Shown in pieces: positions 26,992-35,478 of a stretch of 55,402 nt of DNA. Location: the NCBI GenBank assembly GCA_947479935.1, contig CANKBG010000016.1:1-55402 (forward strand), written 5' to 3'. How positions within the stretch are numbered: position 1 is the first letter of the stretch; each line of letters starts with the position of its first letter. A program made the position numbers and the translations under genes. The notes below the pieces were generated by a model. The model saw nothing but the letters and a program-made list of their open reading frames with translations. It searched no databases and was not told where the DNA came from. Source of the DNA: Comamonadaceae bacterium (GTDB lineage Bacteria; Pseudomonadota; Gammaproteobacteria; Burkholderiales; Burkholderiaceae_C).

Positions 26992-28161
26992 TCAGCGGGT
27001 TTTGCCAGGGTCTTTGACATCCTTGATGGTCTCGAACTCTTGGTTATAGAGTTGGCCACCAACGCGCTCAACTTTACGGATATAAATATTTTGAACGACA
27101 TCACGGGTTTGTGCATCAATGAAAATGGGGCCCCGTGGACTTTCAAAAACTTGACCCTTCATGGCATCTAACAAAGCTTGCCCGCCGGCACCCTTCGTGG
27201 TTTTGGCGGCCTCATAAATAACGCGCATGCCGTCGTAGCCTCCCACCGCCATAAAATTGGGTCTGAGACCCGAATTAGCTTTAGAAAAGGCTTCCACAAA
27301 TTTTTTATTCAAGGGCGAGTTATGCGAGGCTGAATAATGGTGAGAGGTGGTCACACCCAGCGCAACATCACCCATGGCATTCAAAATGTCATCATCCGTC
27401 ACATCGCCAGTGCCGATTAAACGGATACCCGCTTTGTCCATTCCGCGCTCTGCAAATTGCTTCATGAGTGCGGCGCCTGCGCCAGAAGGTACGAATACGT
27501 AAACAGCATCAGGTTTGGCGTCGCGAACTTTTTGTAAAAATGGCGCAAAATCCGGATTTCTCATTGGCACACGCAATGTATCAATCACTTGGCCACCGTT
27601 GAATGTAAAACGGTCTTTAAAATACTTTTCTGCATCAATGCCAGGGCCGTAGTCAGATACCAAACTCACCACTTTTTTAATGTTGTTTTTAGGCGCCCAA
27701 TCGGCCAGGCCAACTGCTGCCTGCGGTAGAGTAAAACTAGTTCGAATGATGAACGGGGAGGCCTCTGTAATGCTAGAAGTTGCAGCCGCCATTACCACCA
27801 AAGGGGTTTTAGATTGAGTGGCGATCGGCGCGCTGGCCAGCGCCAGAGGGGTGAGCCCAAATCCAGCCAAGACACTCACCTTTTCATTCACCACCAGTTC
27901 CTGTGCAATTCTTTTTGTAACGTCGGGAGCGCTGGTGTCGTCCTTCACAATCAATTCAACTTTTTTGCCTGCCACCGTGTCGCCATTTTGAGCCATATAC
28001 AGCTTGGCGGCAGCTTCAATTTGCTTGCCCGTCGATGCAAAAGGTCCCGTCATTGGCAAGATTAAGCCAATTTTGAATTTCTCCTGAGACAGAGCATGGG
28101 TGCTACAAAGCAAGGTGGCCATCGCCAAAGTGTTCAAAAAATTTCTTTTTTTCATATTCAC
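26992..28161 (-). CDS. Liv-type ABC transporter substrate-binding protein (Peripla_BP_6)
   Basis: 389 residues. MKKRNFLNTLAMATLLCSTHALS is a Sec signal peptide, and FKIGLILPMTGPFASTGKQIEAA opens a type-I periplasmic binding domain. It is the first gene of a minus-strand operon: binding protein, livH, livM, livG, livF, vanA, Bug protein, AEC permease. A GGGAT stretch precedes the ATG. Because vanA is downstream, vanillate or a related aromatic acid is a reasonable candidate ligand, but the binding residues cannot be assigned here. Confidence 0.92.
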   Translation of the reverse strand: MNMKKRNFLNTLAMATLLCSTHALSQEKFKIGLILPMTGPFASTGKQIEAAAKLYMAQNGDTVAGKKVELIVKDDTSAPDVTKRIAQELVVNEKVSVLAGFGLTPLALASAPIATQSKTPLVVMAAATSSITEASPFIIRTSFTLPQAAVGLADWAPKNNIKKVVSLVSDYGPGIDAEKYFKDRFTFNGGQVIDTLRVPMRNPDFAPFLQKVRDAKPDAVYVFVPSGAGAALMKQFAERGMDKAGIRLIGTGDVTDDDILNAMGDVALGVTTSHHYSASHNSPLNKKFVEAFSKANSGLRPNFMAVGGYDGMRVIYEAAKTTKGAGGQALLDAMKGQVFESPRGPIFIDAQTRDVVQNIYIRKVERVGGQLYNQEFETIKDVKDPGKTR

Positions 28162-28503
28162 ATCCCAAGGGTTGAAATTTAATTTAAGTACGCTTTTAGA
28201 TTTTATACACCCTTCCTAAGTTCTGCAGGCAGATCTCCGGGTGTGAGTGCTTTTCCTAATGGCGTGACTGAAACTCTCATCTTCAACAGAATCTGAATTG
28301 CCTAGGGTAATTACTCTAAAGGTTGACATATCCTACAGAGATAGTGAGTCCATAAGTTCCCAAACGCTTTTTCCATGTACCTTCAACGTGCCTTAAAACG
28401 AATTCATTTGCAGTCACTGCAGCCGCAACTCGACGAAAAGAATTAAATCTCACTCTCATTATCTTTTACCATTGTCCAGTTTTCATTTTTATCAAGAACG
28501 ATC
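28162..28503. other. Divergent intergenic region with candidate promoter elements and palindrome
   Basis: 342 nt between the minus-strand binding protein gene and the plus-strand nitroreductase gene. On the minus strand TATAAA (28207-28202) is a good -10 without a recognisable -35 at 17 nt, which would suit an activator-dependent promoter for the vanA operon. An imperfect palindrome, TAGGGTAATTACTCTA, is at 28303-28318 with core GTAATTAC, followed by TTGACA at 28323-28328. A 23-codon frame at 28376-28447 has no ribosome-binding site and is not called. Confidence 0.35.
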
Positions 28504-29106
28504 ATGACCCAAGCATCACCCATCAACAACCAACGTAAAACCGACTATCCCGTGAATTCACAATTCACAGACCGTTGGTCGCCTCGCGCATTGACCGGCG
28601 AACCCATTGCTGAAGCAGAACTCATGAGCATGCTAGAAGCAGCACGTTGGGCGCCCTCTTCTAACAATGCTCAACCTTGGCGATTTGCCGTGGTACTCCG
28701 CAGCGATCCTCAATGGGATGCTCTTTTCAACACCTTGAATCCAAGCAATCAAACTTGGGCCGGCAAGGCCAGTGCCTTGGTGGCCATTGCCTCTGCCAAC
28801 TTAGCCACAAAAGCGGGTTCAACAGAGTCCGTGCCAAATGGCATGCACGCTTTTGACACAGGCGCCGCTTGGGCTTACATGGCACTACAAGCCCATCTAA
28901 ATGGTTGGTCCATGCATGGCATTGGCGGTTTTAACAAGGAAGCCGGCGCTCAGGTTTTGAACTTGCCCGCAAACCATACCCTTCAGATGCTAGCGGCAGT
29001 TGGCAAAAGAGGTGATGCCGCACAATTGCCCGATGCATTAAGAGAACGCGAAGCCCCTAACGCACGCCAACCGCTCAGCAGTTTGGCCAAGCGAGGCTCT
29101 TTTTAA
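28504..29106 (+). CDS. Nitroreductase-family flavoprotein
   Basis: 200 residues. Near the N-terminus FTDRWSPRALTGEPIAEAELMSMLEAARWAPSSNNAQPW contains the FMN-binding Arg/Ser and the APSSNNxQPW signature of the nitroreductase family; GIGGF and the C-terminal AVGKRGD match the rest of the FMN site. Such enzymes reduce nitro groups, quinones or enones with NAD(P)H in the cytosol. It starts a plus-strand operon with a VOC protein, an FAH-family hydrolase and a Bug binding protein, so it may act on an aromatic intermediate. The true substrate is unknown. Confidence 0.85.
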   Translation: MTQASPINNQRKTDYPVNSQFTDRWSPRALTGEPIAEAELMSMLEAARWAPSSNNAQPWRFAVVLRSDPQWDALFNTLNPSNQTWAGKASALVAIASANLATKAGSTESVPNGMHAFDTGAAWAYMALQAHLNGWSMHGIGGFNKEAGAQVLNLPANHTLQMLAAVGKRGDAAQLPDALREREAPNARQPLSSLAKRGSF

Positions 29107-29682
29107 GTGAGCAGCACAAAGCACCCGCTTTTGCAGAGCCAAGCTGCTTTGTCATTCAGCCACATGGGCTTTTATGTGGCCAATGCTGAGCGCATGTCTG
29201 CCTACTACCAATCTGTATTGGGATTCACAGAAACCGACAAAGGCTTATTAGGTACTGTGCAACTGATCTTTTTAAGTCGCGATCCCCATGAGCACCATCA
29301 ATTGGTTCTGGCAGGTGGCAAGCCCGAAGGACTGAACTTCAATGTCATCAACCAGATATCGTTTCGAGTGCCTGAACTCAAAGTTCTGCGGGCTGTGAAG
29401 GCTTTGGCCGAGCAAGACAAAGGCACCACAGAGATGGTCTCTGTGACTCACGGCAATGCTATTTCCATCTACTTCAGAGACCCCGAAGGAAATCGCATTG
29501 AAGTTTTCATAGACACCCCATGGTACTGCGAACAACCCCTGAGGGAAGCGGTTGACCTCACTCTAGACGATGAAAAAATATGGGCTCGCGCCAAAGAAAT
29601 GGCCAGCTCACGTCCAAAATTTCAACTTCGCGCAGAATGGCAGGCAGAGATGTCACGCCGAATGGGCTATACAAATCTTTAA
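29107..29682 (+). CDS. VOC-superfamily protein, extradiol-dioxygenase/glyoxalase-like
   Basis: 191 residues with a GTG start placed directly after the nitroreductase stop; the first ATG would remove the beta strand of the fold. FSHMGFYVANAERMSAYYQSVLGF opens the VOC module with a metal His, HHQLVLAGG supplies a second His, and GNRIEVFIDTPW supplies the Glu: a 2-His-1-Glu metal site as in type I extradiol dioxygenases and glyoxalases. The C-terminal 50 residues are an added helical tail. With the FAH-family gene downstream, ring-cleavage chemistry is plausible but unproven. Confidence 0.8.
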   Translation: MSSTKHPLLQSQAALSFSHMGFYVANAERMSAYYQSVLGFTETDKGLLGTVQLIFLSRDPHEHHQLVLAGGKPEGLNFNVINQISFRVPELKVLRAVKALAEQDKGTTEMVSVTHGNAISIYFRDPEGNRIEVFIDTPWYCEQPLREAVDLTLDDEKIWARAKEMASSRPKFQLRAEWQAEMSRRMGYTNL

Positions 29683-29698
29683 CTCTCAAGGCTTTCAT

Positions 29699-30553
29699 AT
29701 GAAATTAATCAGCTTTTTACTCAATCAAACGTCTTGCTATGGCGCTGTTCTTGGCAATAAAGTCCTCAATTTAACGCCCATTTTGGGCGCTCAAGCTCCC
29801 GACTTGAAAACACTCATAGCCAAGAAAATGTTTGCGCAAGCAGCCGAGGCTTTAAGCAAACATGCGCCAGATTTGGTTTACGAAGACTTGCACCTGCTAC
29901 CTGTCATTCCCAATCCAGAAAAAATCATGTGCGTCGGCTTGAATTATCACGACCACGTGAAAGAAACCGGACGCGACTTAACTGAAAAACCTGCCATTTT
30001 TTCACGTGTGAATTCTTCACAAGTTGGACACGGTCAGGACATCATGCGCCCGCCTGAATCCCATCGACTTGATTATGAAGGTGAGATTGCCATCATCATC
30101 GGTGAGGGAGGACGGCGAATTTCTGAAGCCGATGCTTGGAAACACATTGCCGGTTATTCTTGCTACAACGATGGCTCTGTTCGCGACTGGCAAAACTTTA
30201 CAACGCAGTGGACCGCTGGTAAAAATTTTTGGCGCACCGGTGGCTTTGGCCCATGGATGGTGACAGCCGATGAAATCAAGCCGGGTCAAACTCTCACTTT
30301 AAGTACAAGACTTAATGGCGTGGAATTGCAACGAGCGACCACCGACATGATGATTCACAGCATTCCAAGGCAAATTGCCTACATTTCCACATTCATACCC
30401 CTAGAACCAGGTGACGTCATTGTAAGTGGCACACCAGGGGGCGTTGGCAATAAGAGAACGCCTCAGCTTTTCATGAAACCCGGTGACGTGGTGGAAATTG
30501 AAGTTGATGCAGTTGGCATTTTGCGCAATACGATTAAAGACGACGTTGCCTAA
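29699..30553 (+). CDS. Fumarylacetoacetate hydrolase-family protein
   Basis: 284 residues from the ATG at 29699; the longer frame overlaps the VOC gene. GLNYHDHVKETG, KPAIFSR, DYEGEIAIIIGEGGR and a C-terminal VSGTPGGVG are the family's substrate and metal motifs (the Glu pair and Asp bind Mg/Mn). Members hydrolyse C-C bonds of diketo acids or decarboxylate/hydrate meta-cleavage products. Spacing of 16 nt from the VOC gene and the shared strand suggest a common pathway. Confidence 0.9.
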   Translation: MKLISFLLNQTSCYGAVLGNKVLNLTPILGAQAPDLKTLIAKKMFAQAAEALSKHAPDLVYEDLHLLPVIPNPEKIMCVGLNYHDHVKETGRDLTEKPAIFSRVNSSQVGHGQDIMRPPESHRLDYEGEIAIIIGEGGRRISEADAWKHIAGYSCYNDGSVRDWQNFTTQWTAGKNFWRTGGFGPWMVTADEIKPGQTLTLSTRLNGVELQRATTDMMIHSIPRQIAYISTFIPLEPGDVIVSGTPGGVGNKRTPQLFMKPGDVVEIEVDAVGILRNTIKDDVA

Positions 30554-30589
30554 TTTCTTAAATATGATGTCTGACTCATAAGGGTGGCC

Positions 30590-31621
30590 ATGAAAATAAT
30601 CTCAATCTCAATCTCAAAATTAAGTTGGCAAGCGCAGTTTCATAAAGCCAACTTGATAATGAGCGTGCTGCTGGGGTTATGCCTCCTGATGGGTATAGGC
30701 TTGAGTCGCGAAGTGCACGCCCAAGAAAATTGGCCGCAAAAGCCCATTCGTTTGTTGCTTGGATTTCCAGCGGGTGGTGGATCAGACATAGTGGCTCGAT
30801 TGATTGCCAAGTCCTTGGGCGATCGAATCGGGCAAAACGTCATGGTCGACAACAAGCCAGGCGCCGGTGGCAACATTGCCACCGAGATCCTGGTCCGGGC
30901 ACCAGGCGATGGCTACACCCTGCTATTGGTGCCCAGTGGCCATGCCAGTGGTGCTGCCATGAAAAAATCTCTGCCCTTTGATCCTGTTAAAGACTTAGCC
31001 TGGATCAGCACGATCACAACCTATCCACTGGCACTCACGGTGGCGCCAAACTCATCCATCAAGTCTTATGCCGATCTGATTCAAAAGGCAAAAGCAGAAC
31101 CCAACAAATACACCTACTCTTCCGTGGGCATTGGAACCGCCATGCACTTGGTTGCTGAGTGGGCGTTTGGTGATGCCAATGTGCAAGTCACTCACATCCC
31201 CTTCAAAGGCGGCACTGGCCCCCTCACTGAACTTTTGGCCGGCCGTCTCGATGTCATGGTTGACACCATGACATTAACGGCTTCACTCCTAAAAGATCAA
31301 CGTGTTCGAGCGATTGCGGTCACTTCCCCGCCAGGTGCTAGCCCTGTTCCAGGCGTACCCCCTATTGCCGATCAATACCCAAGCATGGTGTTTGAATCGT
31401 GGTTAGGCATTGCTGCGCCTGCCAGCACATCGCCAGAATTGGTGGAGCGTCTGAACAAAGAACTGCGTTTGGTTTTAAGTCAAGATGATGTGAAGCAAAA
31501 ACTCATAGCCTTTGGCGGCTCTCCCAGTGCCAGCTCTCCCCAAGAATTCAAATCGCGTGTTGAGCGCGATATTCGCAACTTGAAAAAAGTTGTTCTAGAT
31601 AAAAAAATTGACCTCGAGTAA
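30590..31621 (+). CDS. Bug-family (TctC-like) solute-binding protein
   Basis: 343 residues from an ATG with AAGGG about 7 nt upstream; a GTG 6 nt earlier is possible. An unusually long basic N-region precedes the hydrophobic core and cleavage near EVHAQE. WPQKPIRLLLGFPAGGGSDIVAR and VMVDNKPGAGGNIATEILVRAPGDGYT are Bug signatures. Three copies of ATCTCA (30599-30616) encode a repeated Ile-Ser in the signal peptide. It is the last complete gene of the nitroreductase-VOC-FAH operon; no TctAB genes are adjacent. Confidence 0.92.
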   Translation: MKIISISISKLSWQAQFHKANLIMSVLLGLCLLMGIGLSREVHAQENWPQKPIRLLLGFPAGGGSDIVARLIAKSLGDRIGQNVMVDNKPGAGGNIATEILVRAPGDGYTLLLVPSGHASGAAMKKSLPFDPVKDLAWISTITTYPLALTVAPNSSIKSYADLIQKAKAEPNKYTYSSVGIGTAMHLVAEWAFGDANVQVTHIPFKGGTGPLTELLAGRLDVMVDTMTLTASLLKDQRVRAIAVTSPPGASPVPGVPPIADQYPSMVFESWLGIAAPASTSPELVERLNKELRLVLSQDDVKQKLIAFGGSPSASSPQEFKSRVERDIRNLKKVVLDKKIDLE

Positions 31622-31761
31622 TGAAATTGAGCCCGCAAATGACACCCGAAGTGGCTCAGCAATTCAAAATTCGACAGTTGGTCGAAAACTGGGCTGTCTG
31701 GCGCGACGCCGGCTTACGGGACAAATTCCGAACCGTTTCTGCTGGTTGCGCAGTTTGCTAG
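31621..31761 (+). pseudogene. SnoaL/NTF2-like protein, truncated N-terminal fragment
   Basis: A 46-codon frame whose ATG overlaps the Bug stop as TAATG. The peptide QFKIRQLVENWAVWRDAG, then LRDKFRTV, matches the first helix of SnoaL-like NTF2-fold proteins, which normally have 130-160 residues. It stops at a TAG at 31759-31761, inside the 3' end of the convergent nitronate monooxygenase gene. The rest of the fold is absent, so the gene appears cut off where the neighbouring block was joined. The family call rests on a short match. Confidence 0.5.
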
Positions 31762-32693
31762 GCAAAGTTTCTTTGCTGCGCCATGCTTCCCATACGCCCA
31801 CTGATACTGAAGAATTCCGCCAGCGTATCTTCAATGATTTGTTGAGCTGTTTTGACCGAATCAATCAAGCCAGCAGATTGGCCTGACAAGGCAGGAGCAG
31901 CTTCCATGTCGCCTTTGAAATAGACATTCAAAATACCTTTCATGTCATCAAATGACATGATCCCTTGTTCATGAATGGCACGCGTTCTCTCCGACTTCAA
32001 AGCGCGAATGCACGGTGTCGATTTGGTGTTCAGCATCCAGGTACCAGTTTCTTTCGAATTCACAATGGCGTTTTTGAAATTTTCGTGAACGGGGCTTTCT
32101 GCGCAACTCACAAATCGTGTGCCCATTTGAATGGCCTCCGCACCCAATGCGAAAGCTGCAGCCATACCTCGGCCATCGCAAATGCCCCCCGCAGCAATCA
32201 AGGGCACATCCACCTTGGCCCGAATGGCTTGCAACAATACCAACATGGACACATCTTCTGGATTTTTAAAGCCCCCGCCTTCTGAACCTTCCACCACCAA
32301 ACCATCGATGCCAGCATCAACACATTTCATGGCCGCATCAACTGTGGGCACAGCGTGGTAAACCGTGATGCCTGCATCTTTGAGCGGTTGAATAAATTTA
32401 GCTGGGCTGCCTGCGGATGTTGTGACAAATTTGACGCCTGAAGCACAGACAAATTTGAGCATGGCATCGTCTTTTAAAAATCGAATGGGTAAATTGACGC
32501 CAAACGGCAAATTCAATTCACGCATTTTTAAAATTTCGGCTTGGCAATTTTCTGTTTCGCCCGAAGACGTTTCAATGATGCCAAGCCCTCCTGCTCTGGA
32601 AACGGCTGAGGCCAACTGAGTTCTTGCAATCCAGCCCATAGGTGCCTGCAAAATGGGGTACTTTGCACCCGTGTGGGCCAAGACGCGATTCAT
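31758..32693 (-). CDS. Nitronate monooxygenase-like FMN oxidoreductase
   Basis: 311 residues. YPILQAPMGWIARTQLASAVSRAGGLGIIE, VEGSEGGGF, PLIAAGGICDGRGMAAAFALGAEAIQMGTRF are the conserved FMN-binding segments of the nitronate monooxygenase/2-nitropropane dioxygenase family (TIM barrel). These proteins also include enoyl-ACP reductase-like and NADH:quinone reductases, so the substrate is open. It follows the acyl-CoA ligase gene by 17 nt on the same strand and overlaps the truncated SnoaL-like frame by 4 nt. Confidence 0.88.
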   Translation of the reverse strand: MNRVLAHTGAKYPILQAPMGWIARTQLASAVSRAGGLGIIETSSGETENCQAEILKMRELNLPFGVNLPIRFLKDDAMLKFVCASGVKFVTTSAGSPAKFIQPLKDAGITVYHAVPTVDAAMKCVDAGIDGLVVEGSEGGGFKNPEDVSMLVLLQAIRAKVDVPLIAAGGICDGRGMAAAFALGAEAIQMGTRFVSCAESPVHENFKNAIVNSKETGTWMLNTKSTPCIRALKSERTRAIHEQGIMSFDDMKGILNVYFKGDMEAAPALSGQSAGLIDSVKTAQQIIEDTLAEFFSISGRMGSMAQQRNFA

Positions 32694-32710
32694 ATTTAAT
32701 CCTCAGAGGC

Positions 32711-34390
32711 TTAAGCCCAATACACACTGCCAGATTTTTGATACCAAGATGCCACTTTATTTTCAACAGAAGCCTCAATGCGGTTGCGCTTAATTTTCAT
32801 GGTAGGAGTGAGGTAGCCGTTTTCAATCGACCAAGCTTCATTGGCAATAACCAACATACGCAGTTTTTCGTAATCGGCCAGTTCGGCGTTGACATGAGCC
32901 AACAACTCAGTGAGTTCGTGCTCCACCTGGGCCTTGACTTCAGGTTCATTTATTTTGGGACGAATGTCTTCTGCAAGCACCACCAAGGCATAAGCCGATG
33001 GCTGAGATACACCCGAGACAATGCTAATTTCGATCATGGGGTGCGCATTGAGCTTGTTCTCAATGGGCGCTGGCGCCACATATTTGCCTTTAGAGGTTTT
33101 GAAGATTTCCTTCAAGCGACCTGTAATTTTCAACAAGCCGTCCGCCCGCTGTTGACCTTGATCGCCCGTCTTGAAAAAACCATCGGCTGTAAAAGCTTCA
33201 GCATCCAAATCGGGGCGTTTGTAATAGCCCACCATTTGACCGGGAGATTTCACCAGTATTTCCCCTTCAGGGCTAATACGAGCTTGTACGCCCCGCGTGG
33301 GTATGCCCACACTGCCAGGCTCATTAATTTCGTTGGTGCAGCTGTGTGACCAAGCAAAATCCTCCGTCATGGCGTAACCCTCTAAGAGTTTCAAGCCTAG
33401 TTTGCGGTACCACACAATTAATTCAGCTGGCAAGGGGGCAGAACCGCTACCCGCTGATACCACTTGATCCAACCCAAGGCCTTTGAGAATTTTCTTTTTA
33501 ACTAAACCACCGACGATGGGAATACTCAACAAGAAATCCAATTTTGCGGGCGGCATTTTGCTAAAAACGCCCTGCTGAAACTTGAGCCACAAGCGTGGTA
33601 CAGAAATGAAGAACGTGGGTCTTGCACGGTTTAAATCTTGGATAAACGTGTCCAAAGATTCTGCAAAAAATACATGTGTATCCCCCTTCGTCAAACTCGT
33701 GGCCTCAACCCAAGCACGCTCAAAAACGTGCGCCAAGGGGAGATAAGACAGGATGCGGTAATCTTTCAAATCACCTGAGTTTTCCAAAATATATTGATTG
33801 ATATATTCCGCAGTCAAGGATATTCGCTCAAAATTGTGCATGACGCCTTTGGGTTGGCCAGTAGAACCCGACGTGTACATGATCATGGCCAAATCATGGG
33901 GCGCCCGCGAAATATCACCCTGCAAGGGGGCTGTTTTTGCAACGATGTCATCCCACTTTGCAAATTTATTTTCAGGGGCCAGGGGAAACGCAACACAAGG
34001 CAATGATGCAGGCACAAAAGGCGCTTGTTCCGACCAAGTGTCCAACTTCCCTACGAATAAAAAACTGGCTTCACTGTGATCGAGAACGTACTTCACTGTT
34101 TCCCCGAGTTCTGTGGGAAAAATGGCCACCGTTGTTCCGCCAGCCATCCATATGGCCAATTCCGCCATCATGAAATGCGCGCAATTTTTGGAAAGAATGG
34201 CCACTTTGGCGCCAGGCGTTAAATTTTGAGACTTTAAATAAGCCGCCATGGCGCGGGCTTGTTTCAAGGTTTCTCGCCACGTGTAATCAATCACTTGGCC
34301 ATGGCCAATCGGTTGCGTCATGTAAACAAAGTCAGGCAATGTTTTTTCGTGCGAATACACATGATCAAGAATTAAGTGGGGCTTTGTCAT
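32711..34390 (-). CDS. AMP-dependent long-chain acyl-CoA synthetase-like ligase
   Basis: 559 residues from the ATG at 34390; a TTG just upstream is not needed. The AMP-binding P-loop MIMYTSGSTGQPKGVMHN, LSYLPLAHVFERA, GYAMTE and the hinge ITGRLKEIFKTSKGKYVAP are typical of the FadD15/FAA-type long-chain synthetases. It activates a carboxylic acid to a CoA thioester in the cytosol or at the membrane. It is co-transcribed with the nitronate monooxygenase-like gene. Upstream are a probable promoter and two perfect inverted repeats. Confidence 0.9.
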   Translation of the reverse strand: MTKPHLILDHVYSHEKTLPDFVYMTQPIGHGQVIDYTWRETLKQARAMAAYLKSQNLTPGAKVAILSKNCAHFMMAELAIWMAGGTTVAIFPTELGETVKYVLDHSEASFLFVGKLDTWSEQAPFVPASLPCVAFPLAPENKFAKWDDIVAKTAPLQGDISRAPHDLAMIMYTSGSTGQPKGVMHNFERISLTAEYINQYILENSGDLKDYRILSYLPLAHVFERAWVEATSLTKGDTHVFFAESLDTFIQDLNRARPTFFISVPRLWLKFQQGVFSKMPPAKLDFLLSIPIVGGLVKKKILKGLGLDQVVSAGSGSAPLPAELIVWYRKLGLKLLEGYAMTEDFAWSHSCTNEINEPGSVGIPTRGVQARISPEGEILVKSPGQMVGYYKRPDLDAEAFTADGFFKTGDQGQQRADGLLKITGRLKEIFKTSKGKYVAPAPIENKLNAHPMIEISIVSGVSQPSAYALVVLAEDIRPKINEPEVKAQVEHELTELLAHVNAELADYEKLRMLVIANEAWSIENGYLTPTMKIKRNRIEASVENKVASWYQKSGSVYWA

Positions 34391-34451
34391 CAATGTCTTT
34401 CAAGTCTGGGGCAGCGTGCGTTCAAATGAACTTTCAAACCGCACCCTGCAA

Positions 34452-34482
34452 AATATAGGGGTGAGGGGCATTGTGCTGACAA
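34452..34482 (-). promoter_or_regulatory. Candidate promoter of the acyl-CoA ligase operon
   Basis: On the minus strand TTGTCA (34482-34477, 5 of 6 consensus) and TATATT (34457-34452, 5 of 6 by the usual count) are 19 nt apart, slightly longer than ideal. The -35 hexamer lies within the 34469-34494 palindrome, so a protein bound there would block the promoter. Confidence 0.4.
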
Positions 34483-34494
34483 TTCAGCACAATG
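34469..34494. repeat. Perfect 11-bp inverted repeat (putative operator or stem-loop)
   Basis: CATTGTGCTGA and TCAGCACAATG flank a 4-nt centre, CAAT. It lies between the minus-strand ligase and the plus-strand PF10118 gene and overlaps the ligase -35 candidate. Two nucleotides later a second perfect repeat begins. Role uncertain: operator or RNA stem-loop. Confidence 0.6.
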
Positions 34495-34496
34495 AC

Positions 34497-34520
34497 AGCG
34501 ATTTACCCCCCTAAATCGCT
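34497..34520. repeat. Perfect 9-bp inverted repeat with C6 loop
   Basis: AGCGATTTA and TAAATCGCT enclose six Cs. Read as plus-strand RNA it would be a stem with an all-C loop, on the minus strand an all-G loop. It directly follows the 11-bp repeat, giving two tandem stem-loops within 52 nt of non-coding DNA. Confidence 0.55.
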
Positions 34521-34607
34521 AGGTATTTCCCTGATACGAATTGGGGCTACCCATTTATGGTCAAATTGCACTATTGCTTAGAATTTAAGCATCTCGAAAG
34601 AAGTTTT

Positions 34608-35432
34608 ATGTCGCAATTGCTAGTTCGCAAACTTTTAATTGATCTCAATGCGCCGTTCGCATCGAATTGGTGCGGCCAAGATGCCTTTAAATCGGCATTT
34701 TTCAATGCGCTTTCCATGAGTTTTCCTGTGGGCGAGCAATTTTTCATTGACTCGGTGCGCGCTGGCATTAAAACCTTGCCAGAGGCTGAGCAGGCTCACT
34801 TCAAACAAGAAGTTCAGGGTTTTATTGGCCAAGAAGCCACCCATCGCCGAATCCATGGCCTCTTTAACGACCATTTGGATACCATGGGCTATCCCAACGC
34901 CATTGCAAAGAATTCTGCCAAGCGAATCGCCAAAAATGCGCACTTGAATGTGCGAATGCACGTGGGTGTGACCGCTGCGACAGAACATTTCACGGCCATA
35001 TTTGCAGACTGGATTTTGCGTCACCCCGAAGTATTTGACGGCTCAGAAGAGCGACTCAAAACCATGTGGTTATGGCACAGCGCAGAAGAATCTGAGCACC
35101 GCTGCACTGCCTTTGACATATACAAAGCTTTGGGTGGCAATGAAGAGTGGCGCATCAAGTTATTTCACTTTGTCACGGTTCAATTTCTATCGGATGTCCT
35201 GTTACAAACCGTTCGCAACTTATGGCACGAACGTGAATTGTTAAAAGTAAGTACATGGAAAAGCGGTTGGCAATTACTGATGACCAAAGATGGCTTGCTC
35301 AGGGGCAACATGGCCAACTGGCGTGATTACAAATCGGCCACTTTCCATCCCAATCAACACGACGATCGCTTGTCGCTAAACTGGCTGCAATCAAATCAAA
35401 AACAATTTGCCGTTGTCGGACAGAGTGCTTAA
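34608..35432 (+). CDS. PF10118-type predicted metal-dependent hydrolase
   Basis: 274 residues from the ATG with GAAAGAAG upstream; a longer frame adds 17 residues without support. The helical sequence carries repeated Glu/His motifs, including FIGQEATHRRIH, ATEHFTAIFADW and HSAEESEHRCTAFD, which resemble a di-metal carboxylate site. This matches the 'predicted metal-dependent hydrolase' family PF10118, whose activity is not established. It is divergent from the acyl-CoA ligase and 46 nt before an M14 peptidase gene. Confidence 0.8.
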   Translation: MSQLLVRKLLIDLNAPFASNWCGQDAFKSAFFNALSMSFPVGEQFFIDSVRAGIKTLPEAEQAHFKQEVQGFIGQEATHRRIHGLFNDHLDTMGYPNAIAKNSAKRIAKNAHLNVRMHVGVTAATEHFTAIFADWILRHPEVFDGSEERLKTMWLWHSAEESEHRCTAFDIYKALGGNEEWRIKLFHFVTVQFLSDVLLQTVRNLWHERELLKVSTWKSGWQLLMTKDGLLRGNMANWRDYKSATFHPNQHDDRLSLNWLQSNQKQFAVVGQSA

Positions 35433-35478
35433 AGCTGTTTGGGTATGCTGACACCCTGTCAACGCACCATAGAACGTC

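Noticed and set aside
28376..28447. 23-codon frame in the divergent spacer
   Set aside because: No ribosome-binding site, no recognisable motif, and such frames are expected by chance.
30599..30616. Three tandem ATCTCA hexamers
   Set aside because: In frame within a signal peptide, so changes in copy number would only add or remove Ile-Ser; too short to call a phase-variable repeat.
32642..33349. 235-codon plus-strand frame opposite the acyl-CoA ligase
   Set aside because: Antisense to the conserved C-terminal domain of the ligase and without family features.
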